Assembly: GCF_030272615.1 (NCBI RefSeq)
Contig: NC_081409.1
Coordinates: 206,091,546 to 206,155,545 of the forward strand
DNA from: Cryptomeria japonica
Lineage: Eukaryota > Streptophyta > Pinopsida > Cupressales > Cupressaceae
Direction: 5' to 3'
DNA: 64,000 nt
Below, piece by piece: positions 50,986 to 63,812 of this stretch. The notes under the pieces are model-generated. The model saw only the letters and a list, made by a program, of their open reading frames with translations. It ran no database searches and was not told where the DNA came from. The translations under genes were made by a program, and so were the position numbers. Every line of letters begins with the position of its first letter. Position 1 is the first letter of the stretch.

Positions 50986-52130
50986 GGCGAAGTTCTCACA
51001 AATGAGTTCACTTCCCACATCGGGCCAAAATCCACCCTAAGCCATTGATATTTATCATCCAAAGGATGAGGGACCAGTGTACCTGTTGTGACTTTACGAG
51101 TCTATTTTTTAAGTTTGTTTAATAATTTTAAACTTCTACCCGAAAAAGAGCTTTATAGACTTAATTATATTTAATTAAATTTAAAACGTTTCAATTCCGA
51201 GTGAAGTTCTCACAAATGTGTTCACTTCCCACATTCAAGCCGAAATCCACCCTAAGTCATTGATCTTTTCTCATCCAACGGATGATGGTACTTGTTGTCA
51301 GTTGTCATGGGTCCCATGACTTCTGCCAGTTTTATGGCATGTCACCATACTTGTGTCACTTTCCGGATCTGTTTTTAAGTCTGTTTAATATTTTAAACTT
51401 CTGCTCGAAAAAGAGCTTTATAGACTTAATTATATTTGATTAAATTTAAAATGTTCAATTCCAGGTGAAGTTCTCACAAATGTGTTCACTTCCCACATTC
51501 GGGCTGAAATCCACCCTAAGTCGTTGATCTTTGTTCATCCAACGGATGATGGTACATGTTTACAGATGTAGTGGGTCCCATGACTTCTACCATTTTTCTG
51601 GCACGTCACCATACTCGTGTCACTTTTCGGGTCTATTTTTAAAGTCTATTTAATCATTTTAAACGTTCGCCCGAAAAAGAGATTTATAGTCTATAGACTG
51701 TAGACTTAATTATATTTGATTAAATTTAAAATGTTCAATTCCAGGCAAAGTTCTCACCAATGTGTTCACTTTCCACATTTGGGCTAAAATCCACCCTAAG
51801 TTGTTGATCTTTGTTCATCCAATGGATGATGGTACCTGTTTTCAGATGTAGTGAGTCCCACGACTTCTGTCATTTTTCTGGCATGTCACCATACTTGTGT
51901 CACTTTTTGGTTCTATTTTTTAAGTCTATTTAGTCATTTTAAACTTTTGCCCGAAAAAGAGATTTATAGTCTATAGACTATAGACTTAATTATATTTAAT
52001 TAAATTTAAAATGTTCAATTCCAGGCGAAGTTCTCACAAATGTGTTCACTGCCCACATTTGGGCCAAAATCCACCCTAAGCTGTTGATCTTTGCTCATCC
52101 GATGGACGATGATACCTGTTGAGAACTTGA
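50986..52130. repeat. Tandem array inside the hAT element, five units
   Basis: AGTTCTCAC recurs at 50991, 51205, 51469, 51749 and 52029, each followed by GTTCACTTCCCACATT and AAATCCACCCTAAG. Spacing grows from 214 to 264 to 280 and 280 bp, so units carry internal indels. A diverged single unit lies near 55112-55190. Non-coding. Confidence 0.9.
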
Positions 52131-52815
52131 GTGTTGTTAGATGTCGTCGGTCCCATAATAAGAGACATTTAACTTTTAAAGATGTGCAATAGTTTGAGAT
52201 AACTATTAAATATAATGTTAATATTATTTGTAAAAATTTGAAATTCAAAAATAGTATAAAACATGAAACTTAGTTTCTAGAATAAAACAAATAACTAAAT
52301 AAAAATATAAATTTTGATATACAATTTGAAAGGTAAAAGTTTAATATAAAAAAGAAAACATTCAATATTAAATCTAAAATATTAATTTAAAGTTTAACAA
52401 AATTCTTTGAAAATATGTTTACGATATATAATTTTGAAAAATAGTTTAAAAATATATATTAAAGTTCAACATAAATTTAGTGTAATAAATAAATAAAATG
52501 TGCAGTCCTCAACCTGTTAAGGCGAGCAAATTTGGAAAGTACAAATGCCAAGGTGGTGATTAATTGTTGCAGAAGGAGTTGTCTGCGGTAGTTCGCATGA
52601 ACGGAGGAAGGGGAGGATGGTAGGAAATCTTTTTCTTTATCTCATGGTATTAATGCCTTATTGTACACATTCATTACCCAGCCTATACAACGAAGGCAGA
52701 ATTTATTACCTTTTGATCTCTGTGCCAGTTTTTGCTTTGAGGCAGAACAAATCTGTAGTTCGTAGCTTCTGTAAGACAATTTTTGCAGGAAGTGCTTTTG
52801 AAATTGCAGGTGACC
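52131..52815. other. AT-rich spacer before right-end reading frame
   Basis: No gene is supported up to about 52500. From there the composition becomes more balanced and leads into the plus-strand decayed frame, so a leader exon or promoter may lie between 52500 and 52815. Confidence 0.35.
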
Positions 52816-53511
52816 ATGGAGGCCAATTTCACACTGCGAACAGACAAGAAGTTGGTGCCCTTTTTGGGCAAAGTATCTGATAAATGAATGCAAGGACTGT
52901 TCAGGTTTAAGGAGGAGAAGTTGTGGGCAGCAGCTCGACTGATGCTTGCGGAGGACGTGGCACATATTAGTCACCAGTATCGAGCTAACATGGATGTTTA
53001 CTCTATGATTCTAGTGTGGGCCTATGAATTCGAACCGAAGGTGGAAAAGGTAAAACTCACATTGGTCAAATTGATTTATGGGCATTTTTTGATTAGCCTG
53101 GATTCAATCTTGGAGTAGGTGGTGTCGAGAGTTGGCATTCAAATTAAGGAAGGGGATGAACAGGAGGAATTGCTTCCTTTTATTCGAGGCCCAGAGGATG
53201 AAATCTAATACTAGTGTCGTGAACATGCCCGAGTGGGGTGGGAAGCGATGAAACTCTTTGTGAAATTAACCAGGGTGGATGAAGTCCTGAAGGCTTTGCA
53301 TGTGGTGGCAAGGATGGAGGTTGGTAGAGAATTGAAAGATAGGGCTGAAGAAGGAAGGGCCATACAGCTACTGGCAAGCTTGGAGGGCAACCCCGACTTC
53401 GGGTGCCTAAACTGCATTCCAAAAATGAAAGTTGAAGTGGCAAAAGGGAAAGCATCGACCTCCGAGGAGGGAAGGAACTGGGAGGAGGTGACCCAGGGGG
53501 ATAGTGAGTGA
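52816..53511 (+). pseudogene. Right-end frame A of the hAT element, unknown family (decayed)
   Basis: One plus-strand frame of 232 codons starts MEANFTLRTDKK and ends at a TGA (53509), interrupted by stops at about 52885, 53116, 53206 and 53212 but no frameshift. It is rich in charged residues (KFKEEKLWAAARLML type; later EVGRELKDRAEEGRAIQLL, probably helical). I do not recognise it. The first 90 residues resemble the facing frame B: FLGKVSDK versus FLGSVKDK, and YRANMD versus YHVNMD at matching spacing. Confidence 0.45.
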
Positions 53512-54175
53512 GTGGCCTATCAGCCAGTGTTTTTTAATTTGCTTCCAAATGATTTATTACTACTGGAACATTTATTATGGATATCCAGCAATGAACTAGT
53601 TTTTTTGTCTGCTTGCTATAAGCTGTGGGCAATATGGTTTTCTCTCTGTCTACGTTTATGCATGAATGACTACAAATTTTGTATCTTAAAACTTTTGAAT
53701 TAATAGAATGAAAAAACCTTTACCGATAAACTTTTGTATCTTGAAACTTTTGAAATTTTGTATTTTGAATGACTATATATTTATAAAATTATAATCAACC
53801 ATAATCAATGTACAAATAATTAATGGAACGAACTGATTTTTTTTTTATAGCATTACATAAAAAAGATCACAGTATTAAATTTATTTCCATTGTTTAACAA
53901 ATAATTGAAATAACGTAGCTCATATACAAAAAGCATTTGAAAGAAATTAATTAATAAAAATGAAATAGAATTATAGAAAGCATTTTTATATCCATAAGAC
54001 TATAAGAGGCAAATTGAAACAAACTGGAATTTGAAAAATTATCATTAATATTTATGCTTTGGAAATTTACAATTTTTTCGTCTCAAGTCTGAAACCCTCA
54101 AAAACTTAAAAGTTAAACTGAGTGAGCCACTGAGCCTGTTAGGTTTCGAGGACATAGGAAAAAAACTACTCTGCA
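53512..54175. other. AT-rich spacer between the two facing frames
   Basis: No gene, repeat or RNA feature is visible. It contains the likely 3' ends of the two converging frames. Confidence 0.4.
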
Positions 54176-54751
54176 CTAAGAATCTGGCCCTCCTTCCATG
54201 TAGAATTCTTCAGACAACATAAGCTGAGAGAATTCTTCAAGCCAATTGTAGTTTGGAAAGTTGTCGAGGAGCAACCATTTCCGGAGGAAGTCCCTGCCAA
54301 TCCGCGCCCATTTCTTGTGACGCGTCAAGTGCTCCGCATTCAGGTTCAGGAGAAACGGTTGCTTGGCCACTTGCACTATTTGGTCAAGGAGGAGAAGCTT
54401 GGTTAATTCACTCGCCCAAGGGATCCCACCCCTACTTCTACAAGGATGACAACAGTAATGTCATCTCCAAGGAAGTCTTCCTTAAAAACCTTCCTCAATA
54501 GCATTAGCATATCCACCATGTCTCCTCCAAGGTCCAGAAGAGACGCTAAGAAACGGGATGTAATGTCCATGTTAACATGGTACCTATTTTTCATTTCGTA
54601 GAAACTCTCTGCCCAACACCATCTACACAACCTCATTGATGAACGACCCAATCTCCTTGCAGACTGATTGGAGGGTTTTGTCCTTAACGGAGCCTAAAAA
54701 GGCCCTCTGGTCCTTTGCAGAAATGCTTCTCAAGCAGATGGGAGTGTCCAT
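54176..54751 (-). pseudogene. Right-end frame B of the hAT element, unknown family (decayed)
   Basis: On the minus strand an ATG at 54751 opens MDTPICLRSISAKDQ and continues with FLGSVKDK. A frame change near 54640 continues to NRYHVNMDITSRFLASLL and LLRKVFKEDFLGDD. Another near 54405 continues to the TAG at 54176 (KWARIGRDFLRKWLLLDNF). It is helical, charged and without a known family. It resembles frame A, which faces it, and may be its diverged paralogue. Confidence 0.45.
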
Positions 54752-54769
54752 CTTGAGAAAATAGATTAA

Positions 54770-55360
54770 CAAATTAAACAACCTAAGCCTAAAAACCTAA
54801 ACCAGAGGAAGAATTTAAATATCGTGAGCTCTGATGATTTATCTACCAAATGGAAAAGGCTAATTCAAGATGAAAGAAGAAGAGATCGTATATAAATAAA
54901 GCTCTTGATTGTAATAATTACTTCTCTAACCATATTAATTGCTTTAAATTTGGAAATAGCTCAAAACGAGTACCAAGTTGGCAAGTACCACATTGGAAGT
55001 CGTGGGGACAATGTGGATTGCCGAAGTGAATAGATATATATTAAATGACCGAAATTATTGATCGTGATTCTTGAGATTTTATACGTTTCTATTGAATCCA
55101 ATTCCATTCCGGGCACTTTCTGGTGAGCTATGTTCCCTTCAGAAAATTGGGCCGAAATAAAACTTCAGCCATTGATCTATGATCATCGAACGATTTAAAA
55201 TCATTGATGGATTTTAGGTATGTGTCACCCTTCACATGTCAAAGAGGCCACACTTATTAATACATCGTGCAAAGTCCGGATTCAATGTGATGCGATGTGC
55301 CTTGTCTATTAATGGCAATGAATTCATGAAATCACCAATAAATTATATATTTTTCCATAA
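54770..55360. other. Right internal non-coding region of the hAT element
   Basis: It includes one diverged unit of the 50986-52130 array near 55112-55190 (GGGCCGAAAT...CAGCCATTGATCT). No coding evidence. Confidence 0.5.
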
Positions 55361-55763
55361 ATAACAAATATTCGCCAAAACAAATTCAATAATTTTCAAG
55401 CAGTGGATAAAAATTGCTAATACATTTAAATAATATTCAAGCAGTGGATAAAAAACACCAATACATTTAAATAATTTTTCCTTCAGAGTAAACTTTTTCG
55501 CTCATACAATTATATATTTGTTCCTTTTAACAAAAATTATTTGTCTCCCACAATAAATATTTTCCCAATAGAACAAGGTATTATTCGCTAGAAATTTATG
55601 GAATTTTTGTATCGTAGAAAAAAATCGCCAATACAAAATAATTTTTTTCCCCATTTAAAAAAAAAATTCGCCATCAATATGAAAATTTCCCCCCGAAAAT
55701 AATGTTTGATTTGCCAGGATTTTACACAGTTGCCTGAGGTGTGGCTTCTTAAAGTTATCCCTG
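55361..55763. repeat. Right subterminal TTCGCCA cluster and terminus
   Basis: ATTCGCCA, TTCGCT, ATCGCCA and TTTGCCA variants recur (near 55371, 55497, 55586, 55624, 55669 and 55710). The terminus TAAAGTTATCCCTG ends at 55763. Confidence 0.75.
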
Positions 55764-55771
55764 GTACATAT
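55764..55771. repeat. 8-bp target-site duplication GTACATAT (right)
   Basis: A perfect copy of 41833-41840 immediately outside the hAT terminus. Confidence 0.95.
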
Positions 55772-58328
55772 ACTAGGTCATGCACATTAGGTTGTGGGAA
55801 GAGATGAGCAACTTAACACGATAATTTTTGTGATTTTATAAATTAAAACGAATTAAATCAAATTTTATTCATACTCATGTACAAATGCTTAAATATTATT
55901 TTTTAAACTTAAAATCTGATTTGTAGTTACCTTCTCTTATACAACATGAGACAGGTCAATCTGGTTGACATGGATCAAAGAGGAGTCTTGATTTTAGAGA
56001 TAATACTTGACTTATATCATATAGTTCACTATTTTACATGAAAGATGATTTGTATTATTTTTATCATGCTGACTAATTTGTGACTCCAAAGACATGTTTC
56101 AGTCCACATTTCATGGACTTTATTTTAGTTTTTACTTGTTTACGAATGCACACTTCATTTTAGTATTGCATGGATTGTATTATTTAGTATTTTGTGGACT
56201 ATATCTCTAAGTATTTCATGGACTATATATATTTCAATATTTCATGAACTTTAATTAAATTGTAGATTTTGTGGACTTTATTCAACATTATTACATGTAA
56301 ATGCAATTTAACTTGAATAAGTCTCTTAAAGTAGGAACCAATATTTGTAAAAAAAATTGGAACTCTAAAAATGTTGATTTAGGTTATATTTTATGCATAC
56401 ATAAAGCAAAAAAATATGCACTTTACATTACCTACAATGTCTAAGACATGAAGAATGTCATTAATGTGCAAGATGGATAGGATCAAAGATAAGAAGACAT
56501 TTGCATTCCATAAGGTATTAATTTATAGAAATTAATACCTCATCACACCAAAACACTTATTATGACTAAACATTAATCATGTAATTTTTTAATTATGTAG
56601 AATATATATTTCTATAACTTGCATATTTAGACATGTGCATAAGAATATTAGGGCTCATCATATCACCTAGGAGAAGGCCATATTTATAGGTTTGGTAACC
56701 AAAGACTTTAAAGCACCAACAAACCTAGTTCCATTGCTAGGGACATTCAACTAATTCATCTCCTAATTAGCTGAGTTGTATGCATTGAATTTTATGCATC
56801 AATCTAATACACAAAGATGGAGTTAGTCAGTCTTCTATCTTGAGCTTCCAAAGTTTATAGTTGTCTTTAGACTTCTCTTTTTTTATTTATCTAGTTTCAT
56901 TTGTATTATCCTCTAAAAATTAGGTATGTATAGAGATACCACTGAAATAGGATTAATAGTAGGGAGAAACTATCTCCTCCCACAATCTAACAAGATTTTG
57001 TATCTTCAAAACCAAAATAAAGGAAATAACATATACAATACAATACATTAATCATTAATGAATTTCTAGAACCTTGGCTTAAACCATGAGATAATTCTTA
57101 GTTTAGCTAGTCTAAGTTAGTGTTGATTTAATTTGAGTTCAAATATAGAAAAAGTGCATATCCTTATTGCTTACAAATTCATCAACATGATAAAACATTT
57201 ATGTAAATAGAAATAGCATAAATAAATAAAAATATGCAATATCACATGAACACTAATATACATAGGGAAAAAGATTTCAGGTAAAAATCCCAACACCAAG
57301 AGAGTATAAAATTGTATTGATCTCAAATTTAGAGTATATCAACACAACTTATCCCTACAATATTTTGATAATAATAACAACATAATCTACAAAACAATGC
57401 AAGCTACTATATCATCTCCAATATATAAATAAATGACATCTAAGAAACCATAAATGATTTCTAACACAATAAACTCAAACCATAAGCCAAGTAGTCAAAA
57501 TATAAAGGAGACCTCATGACGTGTGTCAAAAAGTTAAAACAATTTTTCTTATGAACTTGGTCATTGAACTTCCTAAAAAGATTAAATTATTCTAGTAGAT
57601 GACAAATAATAACTCTCCAAGTTCAAAAAAGATAACCAACTTTTTATTCCTATTAAAATGTCATAGATTCTTCTTAGATATCTTACAAAATTATAAATTA
57701 TCATGGATTTCCTTCTATCTCATGCCATTTCCAATGATGTATTGCAATACAAGTCCTCCCATCTTATGCATCATACATCCATATTCCAAGTCATCTAGAG
57801 AATAATATTTAATATAAATATCTCCAACCTCATGTGGATGTCAAAGTTGGTCCTTCATGTCCTTGAAGATGTACATATAAGTAAATAAGTATTAAATAAA
57901 TAATGTATAATAGTTGAGATAAGGACACAAGGTGAACATCACTTAATCTTAACATTAGATCCATGTGCCCCTCTCTAAGAGTAACTTTTTTTTCTAATAG
58001 AACATGACTCTTAATGTTGACTATTGACTCAAATAATCATTGGTTCCAATTTAACCCTCAAGAACTCTATGTGGGAGTTGTAATTATAGTTAAAATCTTT
58101 TTATAGATGATTAGTTTTGGCTGGTAAAAGTTTCTCTTCCTCATCACTTTGTTATCCCATTTATTTCTCTCTTATAACAATCATAATACAACTTACAAGT
58201 TGCATATTATATTAAAGTACTCTCATGAAGTAGACTCCAAGTATGGTACCCATTCCAAATGGGTCCAAATTACAACACATTATACCAATTAAATAATGAT
58301 ATTATTAGGATTGTATGGTGTATGTGAC
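55772..58328. other. Unassigned AT-rich DNA between hAT and duplicate 2
   Basis: The first 200 bp continue the interrupted repeat mosaic (ACATGAGACAGGTC...TTGACATGG near 55945 echoes the left flank). Degenerate short repeats around CATGGACT occur at about 56110-56285. Near 57255-57330 phrases such as GATTTCAGGTAAAAATCCCAACACCAAGAGAGTATA look like old LTR sequence. No gene is supported. Confidence 0.45.
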
Positions 58329-58435
58329 AACTAGTCCTAATAGATAGCTCAAAATGATCACACAATAGTATATTACTTTTTTCAAATTTTACCTTTTTAA
58401 ACCTATAGGAACTGAATAGTTAAAAATTTGAAGGT

Positions 58436-58664
<229 letters not shown>

Positions 58665-60870
58665 ATTTTAAAAAAAATTAAGTGGAATAATGAACAAATT
58701 TTATATCTTTGGAGGTACTTTACCTATATTCCTTTAAAGATAGGTATGCTATTTTTTTAGCACCACCCAAAAATAATTTCCAGTTTGTTTTTCTTTAGTT
58801 TTGGTTTGTTGTAGTTTTATCTTAGCTTTGTTGCCATTGGTTTGACTTCATGAATCTAGTTGGCCAAAATCTGGAAGAGCCGCCTACTGATGATCTCATG
58901 AACCTTGTCTCAGGAATCATTGTATTTTAAACTCATAGGGCCAATGTAAACTCATCCCCACAACCTAGGCAACATCCTCTAAGTCGAAGTTTAAGTGTCT
59001 TGGAGGATGCATGTACAAATTATAGATGTAGAGTTAGAGCAAGGAATTGTTTGATAGTCTCGCTTAAACATTGCACACTGAGGTTTGACTTATTGTATGT
59101 TGTCTTATGTTGGGCCCATTAAACAAATCTTGTTCTTGTTTTCAATATCATTTTTTTTTGCCTATATTTTTCTAAACAATCATATCTATTAGACTCAACT
59201 TCCATTTTTAGTTTGGTGGTGTAAGAATTTTAGAAGTCGCAGTCGCTTCACAAGGTGAGATGACTTACTACTTCGCCTTCTACATGTGTTTAATTTGTTT
59301 TACAAGATCGTGCATTTTTTTAATAAAATAAAAATTTCAAATTCATTAGTATAATTGAATAAATTCATTTATTAATTCTTATTCATATGATAATATTTAA
59401 TAATATTATTATATTGATTATCTATAATAAAATGGTTTAATATATTAATTATTAATTATATTTAAATTGTAAAAAAAAAAAAGATTATACATAATATAAG
59501 AAGAATATTAAAAAATAGCTTAGAGTAATAGAAATGTTTTTGAAAAATAATATTTTAAAATAAACAAATATTATTTATTATGTATAATTAAATAGATTTA
59601 AGATATTAATTGTTATTTAAATTTAAATAAAAATCAACAGTTTATATATACTAATATTAGAGATCGTTTAAAGTAGTCAAAATGTTTTAAAAAATAATGT
59701 CTAAAAATATAAAATCATTTTTCATGTTCTGTTTGGACAATTTTGAGAGCTCAAATTTATAAGATGTTCATACAAGTTCTCCTAGCAACTTACACATAAT
59801 AGTGTATATAAAAATCATTTTTCACATGGGGTTTTCACATGATTTTGAGAGCTTAAATTTATTTTCCACCTTTTAGAAAATTTTATTTATTTAATATTTA
59901 TTTCTAAAAAGACATGAAATATGATATCACATGAAACAATTCGATATAATTTATTTTGAATATAAATAATTAAATAGTATTATATGAATGCTATATTTAT
60001 TGATAATTATAAATTTTGTGTAATTTAGTATTAAATTATATTGTATCATTCTCATATTTTAAAATTATATTAATCATCTCTTTATTACCATTTTATATCA
60101 TTTAATTTTTACTAATTAAACTTTAATCTTTATAATGCCATTCATATTTTAGTATTAAATTTTATTTATATAGATGAAATATTATTATTTTTAATAATCT
60201 ATTATGATTATTATGATTTTAAATATTTTTTAATATAAAATTCTTAATTCTTATCTCAAGGTTACTAAAAATATTAATTCTAATTGAAAAATATTAAACT
60301 ATTTCACATTTTAAATACAATTAATAAAACTCACATTAAAACAATGTAATCTTAAATCATATAATTATTATATAATTTTAATGTTATTTCATTCTTTTTT
60401 TAAATTTCATAAATCTTCCTCATTTAACAATTATTTAAAATATGAGAAAAATTGATTACATTTGATTTTGTAAATAGTAAATGAAAATAGAATTTGACAT
60501 GTAAGATGAAACATAAATTTTTCATTTCTTAAATAAATTATAAAATTTATAATAAATTGTGAATTTTAATAATTATTAAATGTGAAATATCTCATTCAAA
60601 ATGTGAATTTACATGGATATATTAGTCATCTATGACTTGATTGTGATATACATTTACTCTTTTAGCATTTTTGCACCCTTCATATGAATCATCTCAGCTA
60701 TTCTATCTCATTGTTGAACCCATTGAGTCAATAAATGAAGTAAAGAGATGGACAATATCAAATAAGAATACTATCAAATTGTTTAAATATGTGACTAGTA
60801 CACAAGGAAAACAATAGGAGTTTAAAAACAATATTATAATAATAATAAGAATAATTATCTTAAAGAGCTC
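58665..60870. other. AT-rich intergenic DNA of duplicate 2
   Basis: Aligns with 542-3654 of copy 1 minus its two insertions. The uninterrupted site of the copy 1 solo LTR is at about 59345-59365. No gene is seen. Confidence 0.6.
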
Positions 60871-60923
60871 CTCTATCTTAAGCGTTTACAAGCATTAAAC
60901 CTTCTACCATGCAAAGAGCTCTT

Positions 60924-62947
60924 CTATCTTACGCGTTTACAAACATTAATCCATCTACCATGCAGAGCTCCAGAACAAGTTTTAACAAGATTAGCAACCT
61001 TGCTTGTTGGAAGGACAGGAGGATACTTTGCATGATGCCTATAACGAGGGCGATTTAGTTTTCCATAATCAAGGAATTGATGGAATGTAGCACCATTTAA
61101 AAAGAGATCATTAATAGATTGAATTGCAGATGTTGTATCAAAGCTAGGACCATGGGAATGGTACCATGGAGTGATCTCCCTTCTTTTTCCAGGATAAAAC
61201 ACATTGCTTTCTGAATAAACCTTAGCATGCACTCGTCCTCCAATGGCATAATATTCCCAATTGCTATAGTAATTGTTCACAACATGACAATATCCCCACC
61301 TACATAGAACATGCAATACGTTAATATGATATTGATTGATCAGAATTCATGCAAGATTATCAACATAATGACATAGGGTTACATAAAATAACTTCCTGCA
61401 AAAAAAATAAAAATGATACCATTGAATGCTTTGAGAAATATATTTTGTTATATCACCTTTCATTCAAAGAAAATCAAATGCCATAGTTATCTTATCTTAC
61501 CTGCAATGAGGCATACGTTGTCTTGAATCCTTGAACCAATTTCTATACACTGTAACTCTGAGCTTTTGATCAATGACATCGTTATCTGAAGCTCCCAACA
61601 ACATGTTGAAATTTTTATTAGAAAGGTGACAGTTTGAGATGGTGACATCAGTGGCGCCTTGAACTACAGAAACCAACCCTAATTTGGCATCAAATGAGGT
61701 TACATGATCAACCCACACTTGTCTTGTGCCAGAGAAGATATCAATTGTATCACTCTCTCTTACACCACTGATCTGAAAATTATGGAGAATAACATTACGA
61801 GCCTCGGGAAGAATCATGGGTTTCCCAGTGAGGATGACTCTAGCACCTCGACCATCAATTGTAGTGTGGCTATAAACCCACATCTGCTTTCGAAGAGTAA
61901 TGATCATATCATGGGAGAAAGTGATCCACACTCCCTGTCGATGGAACCTGGCAATTTCTACTCCATAGCGCAATGTTCCAGGCTTAGGTTTATCTGGGTA
62001 ATCTTCATTGCTGATTACTGTGTAGGATATTCCATTTAAACCACCAGTAACACCCCTTGCGAAACCTATGGCACAACGAGGAAGTCGTTTTCCAGCACCA
62101 CACCTTGTATATGGACATTTTGTACCATCAGATACACAGGAGCCACGGGCTGCAAAATGCATAGTGTGAGCATGTTAAATTGATATTTCATGATATTTTT
62201 AGATAGATATATTTAAAATATTTATACATTTTTCAACTATATAACATGTACAATACAAACAAACCTTGAAAGAAAAATGGTTGGGATTGGTTACTGTATT
62301 CAGACGTATCAAATATGTCTTTATAGGTTTGTTTCCAGAGATGTTGTAGATCACCAATTAACGCTGTAGTCTTGTCAACATGTTTTGAAGCTTGGTGTGC
62401 AAAGTCCACCAGTGCCTCTGGAACATAAATCTGCCATTAAAGCCCAACTTAAACATTAAAAAGAAGATGATAGATTCAATTATGTTAGAATAACATAATA
62501 TTGTTAGATTCAATTATGTTAGAATAACAGAGAAATAAGATGATAGATTCAATATTGTTAGAATAACAGAGAAAGAAAAGATTCTTGGATTACATCTTCT
62601 GGTAAATAAAGCTCTGAGCAGTTGAACAACGTATCTCTGATTGTATCCAGTCTTTTGATGGCAGGATAATAACTGTTGTTAAGCACAAGAGTCTGGACCC
62701 ATGGTGTAGAATCTAGAGCAGTTTCAATGGATAATCTGCATTGCTCCACATAACTGCTGGTATTGTGTGCCTTCTGCAAGAAATCCATCACAGTCAGCAG
62801 GCTTTCTGCTATGTTTACTTCATACCCATCAATATTAGGCTCATGCTTCGCCTTCATATCTTGAATTGCAACATCCTGGGCAATGGATCCCACAACCGCA
62901 AGAAGAAAAACAAGCCCACAGACAATTATTTGTCGCAGGAACTCCAT
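60924..62947 (-). CDS. Pectate-lyase-like protein, copy 2 (4 exons, 514 aa)
   Basis: Exons: 62594-62947, 62265-62430, 61501-62149, 60924-61299. All lengths and splice sites equal those of copy 1, and the frame is fully open. The product is predicted to be secreted to the cell wall (hydrophobic N-terminus to about residue 24). It keeps WVDH and QRMPHCR but, like copy 1, has LGLVS in place of DGLxD, so calcium-dependent lyase activity is doubtful. Eleven residues differ from copy 1, including D for H at 310, Q for H and F for S near 243-245, and four changes in the last 11 residues. In the 649-bp third exon I count about ten base differences, seven of them silent, which suggests continued constraint. 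The upstream in-frame ATG of copy 1 is AAG here. Confidence 0.9.
62462..62563. repeat. Intron-1 local duplication specific to copy 2
   Basis: The phrases GATAGATTCAAT and TATGTTAGAATAACA are repeated two to three times, where copy 1 has a single occurrence (5246-5280). The splice sites are not affected. Confidence 0.8.
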
Positions 62948-63812
62948 TGTTGACTTATATCAACGAGAAATTATGTTCCTGGAGATGAAAATAACATGCT
63001 TAGATAGGTATATTTATACACAAATCTAGCATTTTAAAGTTCTGACTTTATGTGGGTGTGAAACTTGCAGGTTTGAAATATTAATTGAAGCTACTTGTTT
63101 GATGTTCCTCATCTTCTATTCCAGGAATAAGTAACATCCAATCTTAGGTGCACACACCATGTGAAGAACAAATGTCAAAAAAATCATGGGAGATATTTTA
63201 ATACTTAGAATGATTACGGTTGCTTTGTTAAGATGAATGTGAGTAAAGTCAAGAGAGAGTTAATGAAGGTGTAATTTTTAGAAAAAGATGACTTATTGTG
63301 GACAGGCAAAATAACAGAAGAGCAGCATGGTGCCCACTTTTTCTTTTGGTGGTTTCACGTGGTCAAGAAGGTATTGCTGGTCTCATTATATATGATATAT
63401 TATAGTAGAAATTATATAATCATAGCATTCTTATATTTATAAAGGTGTGAATCTTGTCAAAAAAGCATCTTTACTTATAATAATAAACCAACAAATTAAA
63501 AGATTACATAGAAATCTCACCATTCATCTGATTAGTTGCCTCAACTTTTAAATGTTATTTTTCTAAATGTTAAATGCATTGATCAAGATATGGAGATATG
63601 ATTGCAAAAGTATCACTAATCATAATAAGTATGAACTACATAAATTATACTTTATACTGCTTCCAATTTTTTTAAATTATAATTCTATACATTTTATACA
63701 ATATTCTGATCTAGAATAATTAAAATTTATTGTGGGTCGGCATTCCTTTGTTGTTGTCTAAAAAATCGTATATGGATTCTATAGGGATTTAAGAAAAGAA
63801 AAAAATTGCCAA
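62948..63812. other. Upstream region of pectate-lyase-like copy 2
   Basis: Corresponds to 5656-6390. It contains the conserved TATA box (TATAAATA on the minus strand, 63011-63018) and an AT-rich insertion of about 90 bp at 63382-63472 that copy 1 lacks. Expression differences between copies could arise here. Confidence 0.6.

Larger units (their letters stand above)
41841..55763. mobile_element. Giant hAT transposon, 13.9 kb
   Basis: The termini CAGAGATTACTTTA (left) and CAGGGATAACTTTA (right, inverted) match at 12 of 14 positions and have the CAGRG start typical of hAT elements. They are flanked by a perfect 8-bp duplication. Inside are a decayed plus-strand hAT transposase (42604-45283), a long decayed minus-strand accessory gene (46343-50460), a tandem array (50986-52130) and two facing, decayed frames (52816-53511 and 54176-54751). 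TTCGCCA motifs cluster near both ends. The element is several times longer than typical hAT transposons. It is an old autonomous-type copy, now inactive. Confidence 0.93.
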
